This document shows, in pieces, positions 1 to 11,700 of a stretch of 64,000 nt of DNA. The DNA is from Ignelater luminosus (taxonomy: Eukaryota; Arthropoda; Insecta; Coleoptera; Elateridae), in assembly GCA_011009095.1 (NCBI GenBank), contig VTPC01008057.1, positions 1 to 64,000 of the forward strand, written 5' to 3'. Below the pieces are notes generated by a model that was given only the letters and a program-made list of their open reading frames with translations, searched no databases and was not told where the DNA came from. Every line of letters begins with the position of its first letter. Within the stretch, counting starts at the first letter, position 1. The position numbers and the translations under genes are program-made.

Positions 1-300
1 AAGCCGTTTGGGCCTGTCAATCCTTTTGGACTTCTCGGCCCTTCGGGCTTCTATGGTCTGTCGGGCATGCTGGACTTCTCGGCTCTTCGGGTCTCTCGAA
101 TCGCTCAGGCCGTTCGGATCTCTCAGGCCATACAGGTCTGTAAAGCCGTTTGGGCCTGTCGATCCTTTTGGACTTCTCGGCCCTTCGGGTTTCTCAGGCC
201 TGTCGGTCCTTTTGAACTTCTCGGCCCTTCGAGCTACTCTGTTGAACCGTTAGAGCCTCTCGAGAAGTTATTGGGGTTTTTCGGGCCGCATCAAGTTTAA
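1..300. repeat. GC-rich repeat with ~9-bp periodicity
   Basis: The stretch is built of variants of a nine-base word. On the minus strand it reads like CCGAACGGC CTGAGAGAT and CCGACAGGC CCAAACGGC, repeated with substitutions. Longer blocks recur too: a block near 1-45 (gccgtttgggcctgtc, then ccttttggacttctcggc) returns near 143-185. Because nine is a multiple of three, all frames stay open and give artificial Ser/Gly/Pro/Leu-rich ORFs, which I do not call genes. The same family appears in the opposite orientation at about 14.02-14.16 kb. Confidence 0.75.
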
Positions 301-302
301 CC

Positions 303-1900
303 TCAGTTGAATCGGACCGGACTTGAGAATTTCGGCCTGTGCAGGGCTCTAGAACCGATCATTAGCTGTCGCAAGCACGTCAGAGGCTTCCCGTAAGGGC
401 TACAGTGCTGCCAGAAAGAGTCAATTCTAATTTCCTTAAGAAATTCTACAGTGCTGCCACTAAAGGTTAAAGAGAAGGGCGAAGCCCGACCGTTGGCCGC
501 CACATACGGCTGTAAAGAACAACGCAAACAAGGTTTATTTTAAGCAACACTTTTTTTATATTACATTTACTTTCATTCAGATTTCAACAAGTACCGTACA
601 AAAAAACTTATAATTCTACTTTTATTTTTTAAAGTTTGCGATCTTTACCAGGAATGGCTTTTAACCATTAACTAATTTATTCTCCATTTTATTTATTTTC
701 TTCATTGTTCAATCGGCTGATAGATTTTGGTATGCTTCAGTCTCTTAAACACCAGGGGCTTTCTTTATAGAAAACTGCCAGGTAAATTACCTTACAAAGA
801 TTTATCGAAGTCAAAGGTGGCAGCAACACCAAGCGAGATCGCTAACTTTAAGAGCGTTTCTCTGAAGAGACCTACAGTGTTGTTACCAAAAATGGCATTA
901 ATGAGGACTAATCGGTCACGGTAGGTGGCTATGAAGAAAACCGCGAAACGTAATCCTTAAACTCGTGATAATTTTCCTAAGAAATCATTAATGAGGAAGC
1001 CAGCCTTATTGGAAACGCGAAGAGCGACTGATGTCTCACAAATATTTCTCTAAGAATTCTACAGTGATGCCACCAAAGATGGCATTAGAGGCAAGGGAAG
1101 AGTTTTCACCTTTCTTAACATCAATCTTATGTTTAGGAAGAAAGCACAAAATCGCGTAACGCAATCATTTTTTTACCATACTCGCTTTTGAGGTTAAAAA
1201 AACGAACTCATTCGGGTGACATTAAAGAAGAGAGAAGGGTGAGGACCGGACGTTACAGCCGCAGGTGGCTTTAAAAGACAACTCAAAGCAAGAGTATGAA
1301 GCACAATCTTTATTCCTACAAAAAAAAAAGTGTGACGGTCGGCCGCCACAGGCGGCTTAGGAAACAACATTTTTTCTACTATATTTCAAGGAGAGAATAA
1401 CGAGCTAAATAGTTCAGATACAAACAAGTACGAAGTAAAAAAAAGAAACTTAAAATCCTATGTTTGCTTTTTAAGTGGTCGCAATTTTTACCAGGAATGG
1501 CTCTTAACCATACTTTTTTTTTATTCTTAATTTTATTTATTTTTATTTCTGTCGAGTCGTCTGGTTCTTTTCAGTTTACTTGTTTTTTTAAGATGCATTT
1601 TCTCAGATAGCAACGCTAGGAAGGGTCAAACCTGATGACTAGTAGACAGAGATGTGTCCAGGGGACACAACGCTGTTCATTTGGTTTGCGGTGTTGCCAG
1701 AAAAGGTCATGTTTGAATGTTAGTTATCGCAGGCAACGTTAAAAGAATTCAACAAAGATTTCCGTTTAGAAAGTTTTAAAGTTCATTCATGAGAAAAGCA
1801 AAGCCTGCCGATTGAGCACCGCACGTGACTTAAGAAATTGTATAATGTAGCCCTTATTCTACGATATTCTTACTCAAACTAAAAAAAAAAGTTCAAAGAG
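303..1900. repeat. Degenerate dispersed repeat, family A (two or more ~850-bp units)
   Basis: Several words recur in order. A 'taccaggaatgg' box followed by 'ttaacca' lies at about 645 and again at about 1490. A 'tacagtgctgcca' box occurs near 398, 448, 867 and 1063, with a variant near 1690. A box around GGCCGCCACAnnCGGCT occurs near 496 and 1345, with a weaker relative near 1250. Spacing suggests a unit of roughly 850 bases. The same boxes return at 10.99-11.70 and 12.88-13.70 kb, so this is a dispersed family rather than a local duplication. No protein similarity was recognised; it may be an old non-autonomous transposon. Confidence 0.6.
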
Positions 1901-3015
1901 CGGTGTGAGAACTGGCAGTTTAATTTTTGTTTTCAGATGTTTTCTAACTGTATACACCAAAGTTTAATAAACTCGCTTCCTGAAATATTTTTAAGTTGGC
2001 CATGAAAAAATAAAAAATACTCTTTTGTCAATTTAAAAAAAGAAGTAACATTTTACCCAACAAGCCCTTGTATATTGCGGAAACGCCCTTCCTACTACAT
2101 TACAAACTTCCAAGTATTTTCAAAGCTGCCCCACTTTCCGCGAAACTCTCAAGTGGTTTATAAACGCTTTTCCTAAAATTAACAAAATGCATTTAACAAG
2201 AAAACGCGACAATATACTAGTGTGCAGGCCTAAGCTATTTTCTAAAATTAACATTCAACACAACACTTCCCGCCTTTAAAGATATTCCCTTATATGAAAC
2301 GTGGTGGAATTTATTTAAAAGAAAATTGACTTCCTTTTTTTTACTTTAAACAATTTGAAATAAATTTCGCAACACAATTTCGTTTGGAATTCCTAGAAGG
2401 GATTGGATAAAAACAAATCCCATCAATGGTTATAAAAAAAACTCTCCGTCTTCTTGTAAATATAATTTGCGCTATTTACATTTTACAAAAATAAATTGCA
2501 AAAAGTATTTATCCATAGTCCTAACGAAGTTTTCCAATTATAATGAAGAAAAGGGAAAATTTACCTACAAAATCCTCTCTCGTTTCAATTTTGTGACACA
2601 TGAACGCACCTTTAATTCCAAACATTAAGGGCTTCATATAAACATAATGAAGGGTGCGTTTTATCTTTTCCCCTTTTGCAACCAATCCCCCAAAACGCGC
2701 TTAGAAGGGATGGATTTAATAAATTATGCAGAGTGAAAAAAGGTTTGAAACTGCATGACGATGCAATTTTAAGAGTTAGTTACCATTAAACAACACAGTT
2801 AATCAAGTAAAATTCCCAGGTAATTAAGAGATTTTGAAATGAAAAATGAAACTTTAAAAAATTAAACAAAAGCTGCAATCGTGTGCGATTAAGAAATTTC
2901 TAAAACAAACATCTAATCTATTTTAGTTTGTTTGTACTTATTTGTACAAACTGAGATTATACTTCGTGATAACAATGTTTTTCTTTTATCTATTTTCCTC
3001 TTTCGCTTTATACAG
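1901..3015. other. AT-rich non-coding stretch
   Basis: No open frame with protein character, RNA gene or clear repeat was seen. It contains homopolymer A/T runs only. Confidence 0.5.
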
Positions 3016-3150
3016 TGTACCATTTACGTGACAGAAGGACATTCCAGCAGTCATATAAAAAAAGGGGGGCACAATCCAATTAAATGGGACAGCTTGTGCC
3101 ATCTCGAGACAAACACCAGAACTAAATGTGTACAGTTGTACATGCTGTGA
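3016..3150 (+). CDS. Candidate 3'-terminal exon, unknown protein
   Basis: A pyrimidine-rich tract ending in an AG at 3014-3015 is followed by an open frame to a TGA at 3148-3150. An AATAAA signal lies 36 bases further on (3186-3191). The encoded tail is 44 residues, with Cys, several Thr and His and basic residues (for example CTIYVTEGHSSSHIKK at its start). Acceptor, frame, stop and poly(A) signal in correct order suggest the last exon of a plus-strand gene whose earlier exons I could not find. The family is not recognised, and chance in AT-rich DNA remains quite possible. Confidence 0.25.
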   Translation, partial: CTIYVTEGHSSSHIKKGGHNPIKWDSLCHLETNTRTKCVQLYML

Positions 3151-3191
3151 TGGCTCGAAACCTCACTTCAAGTGAAACACTTTCTAATAAA

Positions 3192-5055
3192 TTGAATTTT
3201 AAATGTAATCAATAATTATGGTAGCTTTTTAATGGATTAAAATCGGATGCTGTTTATCGAGGTCAATTTAGAAATTATTTTTCAAGTTCATTTTTATGTC
3301 TGTGACATTTCTCCAATAAATGTACGGTATCAACATTCTTAATGTAATATTTTTACTAGAAATTTTATGGGGAAATAAAAATAAGGCCAATGCAATATTT
3401 ATGAAGCCATCACCATCAACACTGAATGAAATTGATCAATTGCGGCATTGAGATGTAGCGTTATAAAAATAGAATGTGTGTGCATCAAGTTGGGCACATT
3501 TTAATTTTTTCTCAACTTTTCTTAACATGAATCTATCAGTAGATTTAATACAATTGTTATAAATAGAAATGTTAAATTAGACTGATCAATAAAGTAGAAC
3601 TTAAATAATAAATACGGAATGCTGCGTTTTATTTTTAACTTCCATAAGAATTAATTAGGTTGGAAGTTATTTACCCTACCTATAATCAAGTATTAACGTC
3701 ATACTAGGCATTTCTTTCTTTTTATGTGCAGGCATATAAATTTAACATTTTCGTTTTCATAAGAGATACGGGTAATAACTATCTACATAAATGCGACAAA
3801 ATAGCCATATAACCACCACCATTCAACAGAGAAAACACATAATACTTAAAAAAAAAGAAAATCTAATGCATAATAATATGCAATAAAAAGAAATCATCCC
3901 AGTGGTTGTCACAGTTGGAAAAGTACTGTTGAACGTAAAACAAACACTTAAACTGCCAGAATTTAATTTTTTGAAATTAGAACAAATTAACAGATACACT
4001 AGAATTTCTTATGTATACACAATTGTCTAAAAATACAAATTATAAATGTGTTACTTTAATGTACAAATAACTGTTTTTAAATTTAGATAACAATTGTTTC
4101 CAATTATATGGAGCAACCAACGGGATCGTTTTAAATTATGTTTGTTCTTCAGCTATAATCCCAACAGCCAAAAAAAAAACAACGAGTAGACAAAAATTAT
4201 AAATTTCACACATACACAACTAAATTGGAAATTAAAGGTTTGAAAGACAAGCTAAATATAAAAAGGAGTTAATTATAATCAAACTTGACCTCAAAATCCT
4301 TTTTACTTTAATAAGAAATACAGGAAAAAAATTGTAGAAAGTTAATGTCATCTAATCAATTTCAATTTCAAGAATATTCAAACAAGTTTAAGCCATAAAA
4401 ACCTACTAGTACTTAAAACTAATAATAAAATTGCTAAATTTAAATTTTTATCCTTCTATTAACGAAATCCTATACTACTCATGAACAAATTTAACCTCAC
4501 TTTATATGTATCTAAACATGTTAGATTAATTTGTCTATCTATTAATTACATTTGTTTAGTTGTACTAAAAGCAATCAAATTAAAATCTGATCGAGATGGA
4601 ACAGGTTTCGGCTTACAATCAGACCTAACCTCGCTTTATACATGTCACATGTAGTACATGTAGGAATATAAGACTAAACACCGCTCACCTTTCAACAAGT
4701 TTTGTGTTTTTGCTTGATTAGGATCCACAAACGTAAAAAGACTTACAATAAATTTAATTATGATGAAACATAACCTTACATTTTTAAAGAGTTTAATTAA
4801 AATTAAGATTTACAATCTTAAAGCATGAAAAGGTGAAACCAAATGGAGCTCGACGAAAGGCTTAATTACATCTTATGTTAATTATTTTTTTAATTTGTTC
4901 TCAGTATGAAGATTAACTAATTCAAACTGTATTTCAGATTTAGATTGTGAATTTTTAAAGAATCCTAACCGGAAATTATCATTTATAACTTCACTTTGTA
5001 ATTATATGCATGTAAGATTGTTAAAACAGATTTTCTAATTTTAAAAATTTAAAAA
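3192..5055. other. AT-rich non-coding flank of the 302-bp satellite
   Basis: No gene is visible. Two words related to the satellite core, but reverse-complemented, lie here: AACCTCACTTTATATGTA near 4493 and CCTAACCTCGCTTTATACAT near 4626. Inside the array the core reads CATAAAGTGAGGTTAGATT on the plus strand. Confidence 0.5.
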
Positions 5056-7706
5056 TTTTCTAATAAATCAAGAAATAAAGACGATTAAGTATGATATGAG
5101 CTCTGTTTAATCTTTATTTTATCAAATTTTAGGATTGAAAGTCTCAATTTTAAATAAAATGATTGAATTGTACGTTACGGTACAAGATTGAAACTCTTAG
5201 ATATAGAAAATCTAATTTAACAACCCTTGACGCACATAAAGTGAGGTTAGATTCACTACAAGACCGAAATTGTATCTACTCTGGAAGATTTCAAGATTAA
5301 GATTAATGAAACTGAATCAATTTAATTGTAATTGTAAAATGCTCAAACTTATTAATAAATCACAAAAAACATAAAATGATATTAAACGTGTTGTGAGCTC
5401 TGTTTGATTTTTATTTTATCAGATTTTAGGATTATAAGTCTTGATTTTAAATAAAATGATTGAATTGTACAGTAGGGTACAGGATTGAAACTCTTAGAAA
5501 TCAAAAATCTGATTTAACAACCCTATATGCATATAAGTGAGGTTAGATTCTTTAAAAGTCGAAAATTATATCTAATTAGTAAAAATTCAAGTTTGTGTAT
5601 GTTAATGAAACAGAATCGATTTAATCTTAATTATGAATAGCTCAAACTTATGAATAAATTGAGCAATAAAAACATAAAATGAGATTACGTATGCTGAGCT
5701 TCGTTTGATTTTTATTTTATGATTTTAGGATTGTAAGTTTCAATTTTCTAATAAACTGATTGAATTGTACAGTACAGTACAAGAGTGAAACTCTTAGAAA
5801 TAAAAAATCTGATTTAACAACCCTATATGCACATAAAGTGAGGTTAGATTGTTTGAAAATCGAAAAATATATCTAGTCAGTAAAAATTCAAGTTTGTGGA
5901 TGTTAATGCAATAGAATCGATTTAATCTTAATTATGAATAGCTCAAACTTATGAATAAATTGAGCAATAAAAACATAAAATGAGATTACGTATGCTGTGA
6001 GCTTCGTTTGATTTTTATTTTATGATTTTAGGATTGTAAGTCTCAATTTTCTAATAAACTGATTGAATTGTACAGTACAGTACAAGATTGAAACTCTTGG
6101 AAATAAAAAATCTGATTTAACAACCCTATATGCACATAAAGTGAGGTTAGATTGTTTGAAACTCAAGAAATATATCTAGTCAGTAAAAATTCAAGTTTGT
6201 GGATGTTAATGCAATAGAATCGATTTAATCTTAACTGTGAATAGCTTAAATTTAGGAATAAATGGAGCAATAAAAAGATAAGATAGGTTTAAGTATGGTG
6301 CGAGCTCTGTTTGATTTTTATTTTATTATTTTGGGATTGTAAGTCTCAATTTTCTAATGAACTGATTGAATTATACAGTAGAGAACAAGAATGAAACTTA
6401 TAGAAATAAAAAATGATTTAACAACCCTGCACGCACATAAAGTGAGGTTAGATTCTTTAAAAATCAAAACATTATATCTACTCGGGAAGAATTCAAGTTA
6501 GTGCATGTTAATGAAACAGAACTGATTTAACCATAATTGTGAAAAGTTCAAACTTATGAATAAATCAAGAAATAAAGACATAAAATGCAATTAAGTTTGC
6601 TATGAGCTTGTGTCGATTTTTATATTATCAGATTTTAGGATTGCAAGTCTCAGTTTTAAATGAGATGGTTGAACTGTATGATACAGTACAAGATTAAAAC
6701 TTTTAGAAATATAAAATTTGATTTAACAACCCCGGATGCACATAAAGTGAGGTTAGATTAATTACAAATCAAAAATTATATCTAATTAGTAAAAATTCAA
6801 GTTTGTGTATGTTAATGAAACAGAATCGATTTAATCTTAATTATGAATAGCTCAAACTTATTAATAAATCACGAAATAAAAACAAAATGAGATTAAATGT
6901 GTTGTGAACTCTGTTTGATTTTTATTTTATCAAATTTTAGGATTGTAAGTCTCATTTTTAAATAAAATGATTGAAATGTACGTTATGGTACGAAATTGAA
7001 ACTCTTAGAAATAGAAAATTTGATTTAAGAACCCTGCAAGCACATAAAGTGAGGTTAGATTCTTTAAAAAATTGGAATTTATATCTATTGAATAAGAATT
7101 CAAGTTTGTGCATATTATTGAAACAAAGCTGATTTAATCGTAATTGTGAAAAGCTCATATTTATGAATAAATTAAGAAATAAAGACATAAGATGGGATTA
7201 AGTATATTGTGAGCTCCGTTCAATTTTTATTTTATCAAATTTTAGTATTTGAGTTTCAACTGTAAATAAAATGATTGAATTGTATGGTACAACACAGGAT
7301 TGAGACTCTTAGAAATAAAAATCTGATTTGACAACCCTATATGCACATAAAGTGAGGTTAGATTCTTTAAAAATTAAAAATTATATCAAGTCAGTAAAAA
7401 TTCAAGTTTGTGTATATTAATGAAACAGAATCAATTTAATTGTGATTGTGAATAGCTCAAACTTATGAATAAATCGAGCAATAAAAACATAAGATGGGTT
7501 TAAGTATGCTGCAAGCTTCGTTTGATTTTTATTTCATCAGAATTTAGGATTGTAAATCTCAATTTTTAATAAGCTGATTGAATTGTACGATGAAGTACGA
7601 GATTGAAACTCTTAGATATAGAAAATCTGCATGCACATAAAGTGAGGTTAGATTTATTACAAATCAGAAATAATATCTACTCGGTAAGAATTTAAGTTTG
7701 TGCATA
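5056..7706. repeat. Satellite array, ~302-bp monomer, about nine copies
   Basis: Using the word GAGCTCTGTTTGATTTTTAT as anchor, monomers begin at 5098, 5395, 5696, 5999, 6302, 6604, 6906, 7211 and 7513. This gives unit lengths of 297-305 bases; a partial unit precedes the first and the last is cut at about 7706. Each unit carries the same internal landmarks: GATTGTAAGTCTCAATTTT, an AACAACCCTATATGCA box, and GTGAGGTTAGATT. Units starting at 5696 and 5999 are nearly identical over most of their length, pointing to recent duplication inside an older array. Monomers are AT-rich with scattered stops and look non-coding. Confidence 0.93.
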
Positions 7707-9361
7707 CACCTAACCTAATTTTATATGCATGTAGGTTTATTATAAAGACCTTTCTGATTATGTAAGTTTGAAATCAGACTGACAATTTAATATTTATACC
7801 TCAAGCAGTATCGCACCTACAAGTTTACTAACAGCAGCAAATAGTCTCAATTTAAAAACATAACGATCACAAGAGATTCCTCTAGATTCATAATTGAAAC
7901 AAAAAGTAAATTAGCTTGAAGTATGACACAATAATTTCCTACAATAATATTGCAATGTAAATCAATTCTGATTCTCTTTAATCCTAACCTCACTATTATG
8001 ATAGAACAGAAAGAGAACATGTTACGTAATATTTGAAGGCAATTATAATTAAACAGGCTAAATGACATGTTATATTAACCTCAAGAATCTATTAATTTTG
8101 CATGTAGCATTTATGAAATTAATGTTGACCAAAAATATCCTCAACCTCAATTACGAAATAATCGATATAAAACGTAAACCTAATCTCATCGTAAATAATT
8201 AAAGTGATTCTTGAAATGTTCCACCCTTATAATAACAGGTAAATATGGTTTCATTTCGAATATATTGAAGAAAAACAAATTTAATTTTATTTCAATATGA
8301 ACCTAAATTACATAACCTATTAAAATTTTTTTTCAATATGAACCTTACATATTTACATTTCCCTTTAATAAAATGTAAATAAGCTGAATTTCAATTAAAG
8401 CACAAACGATATTAAACTGCTATATAATAATAAATCTTAACCTCACTTCTCGAAAACTAACATATTTATTTACAAATTCTACAATTTCAGATGAATCAAT
8501 AAAAAAAGGTTAAATTAAGTGCACATAAAAGTGGTTCACAAACAAATGAGTAAAATCAATTTGAACATAAAAATGAAACCCAAAGGCTAACCCCATAAAA
8601 ACCTACCCACATTTATCTCGTAAAATCTTAATCACGTTTTATTGCCAAGCTGCTAGCTACACAGCAATAATTTTTTAAAAAATGAATTCTTCAATAATAA
8701 AAGGGCAGGTTTAAATTTTATTTCAAACACAAAATAAAATCAATGTTTTGTCTATAAATGAATTTTAAAATCGCACGACAAGAATAAATCGTTTACACTC
8801 AGTTGCATTCAAATTTAAATGTAAATATAAAATGCATCATAACCTCATTTTATGCGACAATACATAATATAAACTGCTCCACATGAAATAACCATCAAGT
8901 AAGGTTATGTTTCTTTTAGATCGCATAAAGCCAGTTTATATGAGATCTGGAGGGTTAATATACCTACAACTTTGAAAGATACTAAGTTTACTACGAGAGA
9001 TAGGAACATAATTAACTGCTATCTGTGATTTAAGACTTGTTTATTTCTAACTAAGTAATAAATCAATAATAAATCTGACATACGTACCTAATAAATATTA
9101 CAATACAACACTTCTATAAAGATATAAGCATGATCATAACACATCTTAACCTTGCTTAAGCTATCACGATCCAATTCCATTTTTCTTTATGTTAATGCGA
9201 TAGCTTCTCACCTTTAATTTCCAACATAATAAATTCAATCATTCTTATGACATATCTTGGCTGTTGGTATAAATAGCATTAATAATAAACTCATTGTACA
9301 CCCTTCTCCCTTATTAAATATGTACTTCATTAACAGCACTTAACTAAAAAGCTTCACTTAC
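7707..9361. other. AT-rich non-coding; inverted satellite-core words
   Basis: No gene was recognised. Words like CTAACCTAATTTTATATGCA (about 7725), CCTAACCTCACTATTATG (about 7983), TTAACCTCACTTCTCG (about 8440) and CATAACCTCATTTTATGC (about 8837) resemble the satellite core in reverse orientation. If the exon at 9362-9566 is real, this stretch is intronic on the minus strand. Confidence 0.45.
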
Positions 9362-9529
9362 CTTATTTGTAGCAGATGGTGTACTATGATAGGTGAAAGT
9401 AGTGCGGGCCTTTGCAGTCTCTGAACCGAGTTTGGCAGGGGTCTTAACACCACTAGAGGGGTCGGCACCTCGAGTTACTTCCAGACTTTCCGGCACTGTC
9501 TGTAGAGTGGAGCGCATGGCTGCCGACAT
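9362..9529 (-). CDS. 5' coding exon of an unrecognised gene (56 codons)
   Basis: On the minus strand a pyrimidine-rich acceptor (ctttacag) ends at 9567. The exon then has a short 5' leader, an ATG at 9529 in good context (GGGACCATG), 56 open codons, and a textbook donor AAG|GTAAGTG at 9361. The exon is markedly richer in G+C than its surroundings. The peptide starts MSAAMRSTLQTVPESL and continues with a Thr/Ser/Ala/Lys-rich stretch including SSGVKTPAKLG. It looks like a flexible N-terminal region; no domain or signal peptide was recognised. Earlier 5' UTR exon(s) should lie above 9567, and following exons below 9362, possibly outside the window. A CACGTG lies in the leader (9545-9550). Exon structure is well supported, identity is not. 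Confidence 0.65.
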
Positions 9530-9566
9530 GGTCCCCACTCGTTTCACGTGCCCCTCTTCACATTAC

Positions 9567-10800
9567 CTGTAAAGACGAGAAATATAAAAAAATTAATAAA
9601 TGAGCCCATTTTGAAGATATTACACCTTTATTTGTTTTATAAGTGAAATTTTAAAATTGAATTGCAATTCTTCAAATGCCCGATATCAAACAATACAAAG
9701 ACAATAAGTTATAACCTAATTCTTTGACATAATAGTGTAGTAATTGAATTTATTATGGTGAATAGAAAAAAACAAAACAAAATGAGAAAAAAAAATCAAT
9801 ACACACACATACTTGATTGTGTTATCAAAATAAAGTTGTGACCTTGTGTTTTTAAAGAGAAAAAAGGAATTAAAAATATTTAACATCACTCTGATAAACT
9901 GGTCCAGATGCCAACCAATTTCAGTGATGAATTTGCGTCAGTGCTGTAATAGAAGTAAATAGAATTTCATATATTAATCATACTCCTCTCTTTATTTTTT
10001 TAGGCAATCAGAATTATAATCGTCAGGGTATATCTATTGTTGATTATTGCATAAGAACGAGAAGATTGATTTTGTTTTATCAATTTTGTTGAACACATAC
10101 AAATATTAATTTATTCCCAACTGTGAAACTTTGTGCTAGTAGGGAGATTAACTTTATTTACTTTGGAAATATTGTTTTAATTACAACAAGGAGATGATAA
10201 ACAATATTAATCTCGATTTTATCCTAAATTTGATGTTTTAACAATATAATTGTGTTTATATTCATTTAAGTTTGAAGAGTATAAAATTCAAAACAAACTT
10301 CTCTCTAAAAGCCACATCGATCGGTTAGTACATTACAACTTGTTCAATTAAGAAATGGTGAGAAATTCTAATTAATTAAAATGTAATCTACTGTGACATG
10401 TTTTGCTAGGGCCACATTTCTTCAAGGTTTTATAAACTTTGAAGAATACTCTCTTCCCCTGACTAGCAGAGAACTATTCCAATTTTCCTGGAACTTCACA
10501 AGGGTTATCTTCCTCCTTCATCAAACCAATACAAAAAAGGATAATGCTATTGAGTTTTCATGAACTTTTCTTTAATTCATGTAAAATAAAGATAATGTTC
10601 TTCCACTTAACCACTGATCAATATAATGTATTTAGATACTAAACAATAAATATGGATGGTTTCTAATCTAGACCAGAAAACTTTTCTAAAAGGTGCAAGC
10701 ATCTTCCTTCTGTAGGAATCTTCAAAAAGACAGGAAAACCTTTAGACAGCATCAAGAAAGATAAAGGTCTTATTATGTGCGAGGGAACCTGAGAAGGTGA
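9567..10800. other. Non-coding, AT-rich
   Basis: I see no exon, RNA gene or repeat that I can support. It is probably intron or upstream sequence of the minus-strand exon at 9362-9566. Confidence 0.4.
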
Positions 10801-10955
10801 CTACTTGGAATGCTTCAGTCGAGTTTGCACCAAGTCCAGGTAGCGCTTCATCTTGTCTTTCCAATCCTTTCGTAAATGTGACAGTTTAGGTGAACGAGTG
10901 GGAACATGAAGAAAACTGTTGCAGTCATTGTCCTGCTGATAGTGCCATCCACAAC
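10801..10955 (-). CDS. Candidate 3' exon (minus), 50-residue basic tail
   Basis: Reading the minus strand, a TTATAG that could serve as acceptor ends at 10956. After a split codon, the frame gives 50 residues then TAG (10803-10801). The tail is Cys/Trp-containing at first (CGWHYQQDNDC), then strongly basic and helical in character (SPKLSHLRKDWKDKMKRYLD). An alternative is the plus-strand ORF beginning at 10906, which has a signal-like start but runs into repeat family A. The peptide is not recognised and there is no nearby minus-strand AATAAA that I noted. Low confidence. Confidence 0.25.
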
Positions 10956-10984
10956 CTATAACCAGCGTTTAATGGAAGAAGTGA

Positions 10985-11700
10985 GTTGTTGCTCTATGGC
11001 AGTGTTGCCAGAAAAAATCTCAGAAAAAAGTGCATCGCCTATGGCAGCCAAAGCGAAAGCTTCCCCCAACCGAATCATGTCACCTATTACAGGAGAGCAA
11101 CTTAGCCTCTTCCAGACCATATTATCATGATTATCATGCTTTATACCGTTTCTGCTGTAAAGATGATGGCCTTAGTAAGACTTAAATTCCCTAACCATGA
11201 GTAGTAACTCCACGGGAAAAAAAGATAATAGAAAGAAAAATGGCCATCTTTGGTGAAGAAAAATCAAGACAACTTATAGTTCGCTGGGCAAGGTCTTGAA
11301 TCAAGAATAAAAGTATATTGTATATATTTGAGCTTGCTTATCAAAATGGGCCAACCACATCATTACCTACAGAATTTTAATTTTTTCTTTCAAGATTCTT
11401 TCGAGTTTTACACTGTCTTTGCTGTGTAACAGTGACTTAAGTTCCTTTAATCATGCGTAAAAAGAAAAACGATGAAAGATCGTTCGCAAAGTTCACACCA
11501 CGGGCAAGATAAAACTTTTTGAGTTAAGAGCAAAGCATTTTTCCACACACCTCAGTCTTCCTTATTCACAAAAAAGATAATAAAAGCCTTTTTGTATTTC
11601 TGATAAGAAAAAATGAGAACGGCCAGAGGTCTTGGCAGGGTCTAATCTAAGATAAAGGGAGGTTGAGTTTTCGGGTATAAATCAGAAAACAAAGAAAACA
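10985..11700. repeat. Repeat family A copy
   Basis: It contains gtgttgccagaaaa near 10999 and a cgcctatggcagcc box near 11037. An attatcatgattatcatgc box lies near 11124, followed by an aaccatgagtag box and a poly-A-rich gggaaaaaaag word. The same order (tgctgcc, gcctgtggcgg, attatcatgattat, aaccatggatagt, gggggaaaaaaa) is found at 13.27-13.48 kb. A second attempt at the same words appears at 11.40-11.47 kb. The signal-peptide-like ORF at 10906 overlaps this repeat and is not treated as a gene. Confidence 0.55.

Noticed and set aside
5056..7706. Regular repeat array as a CRISPR
   Set aside because: Units are ~302 bases, similar along their whole length with no unique spacers, in a eukaryotic genome; it is a satellite.
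10906..11130. Plus-strand 74-codon ORF with signal-like start
   Set aside because: Most of it lies in repeat family A, whose other copies have no such frame; minus strand is equally open.
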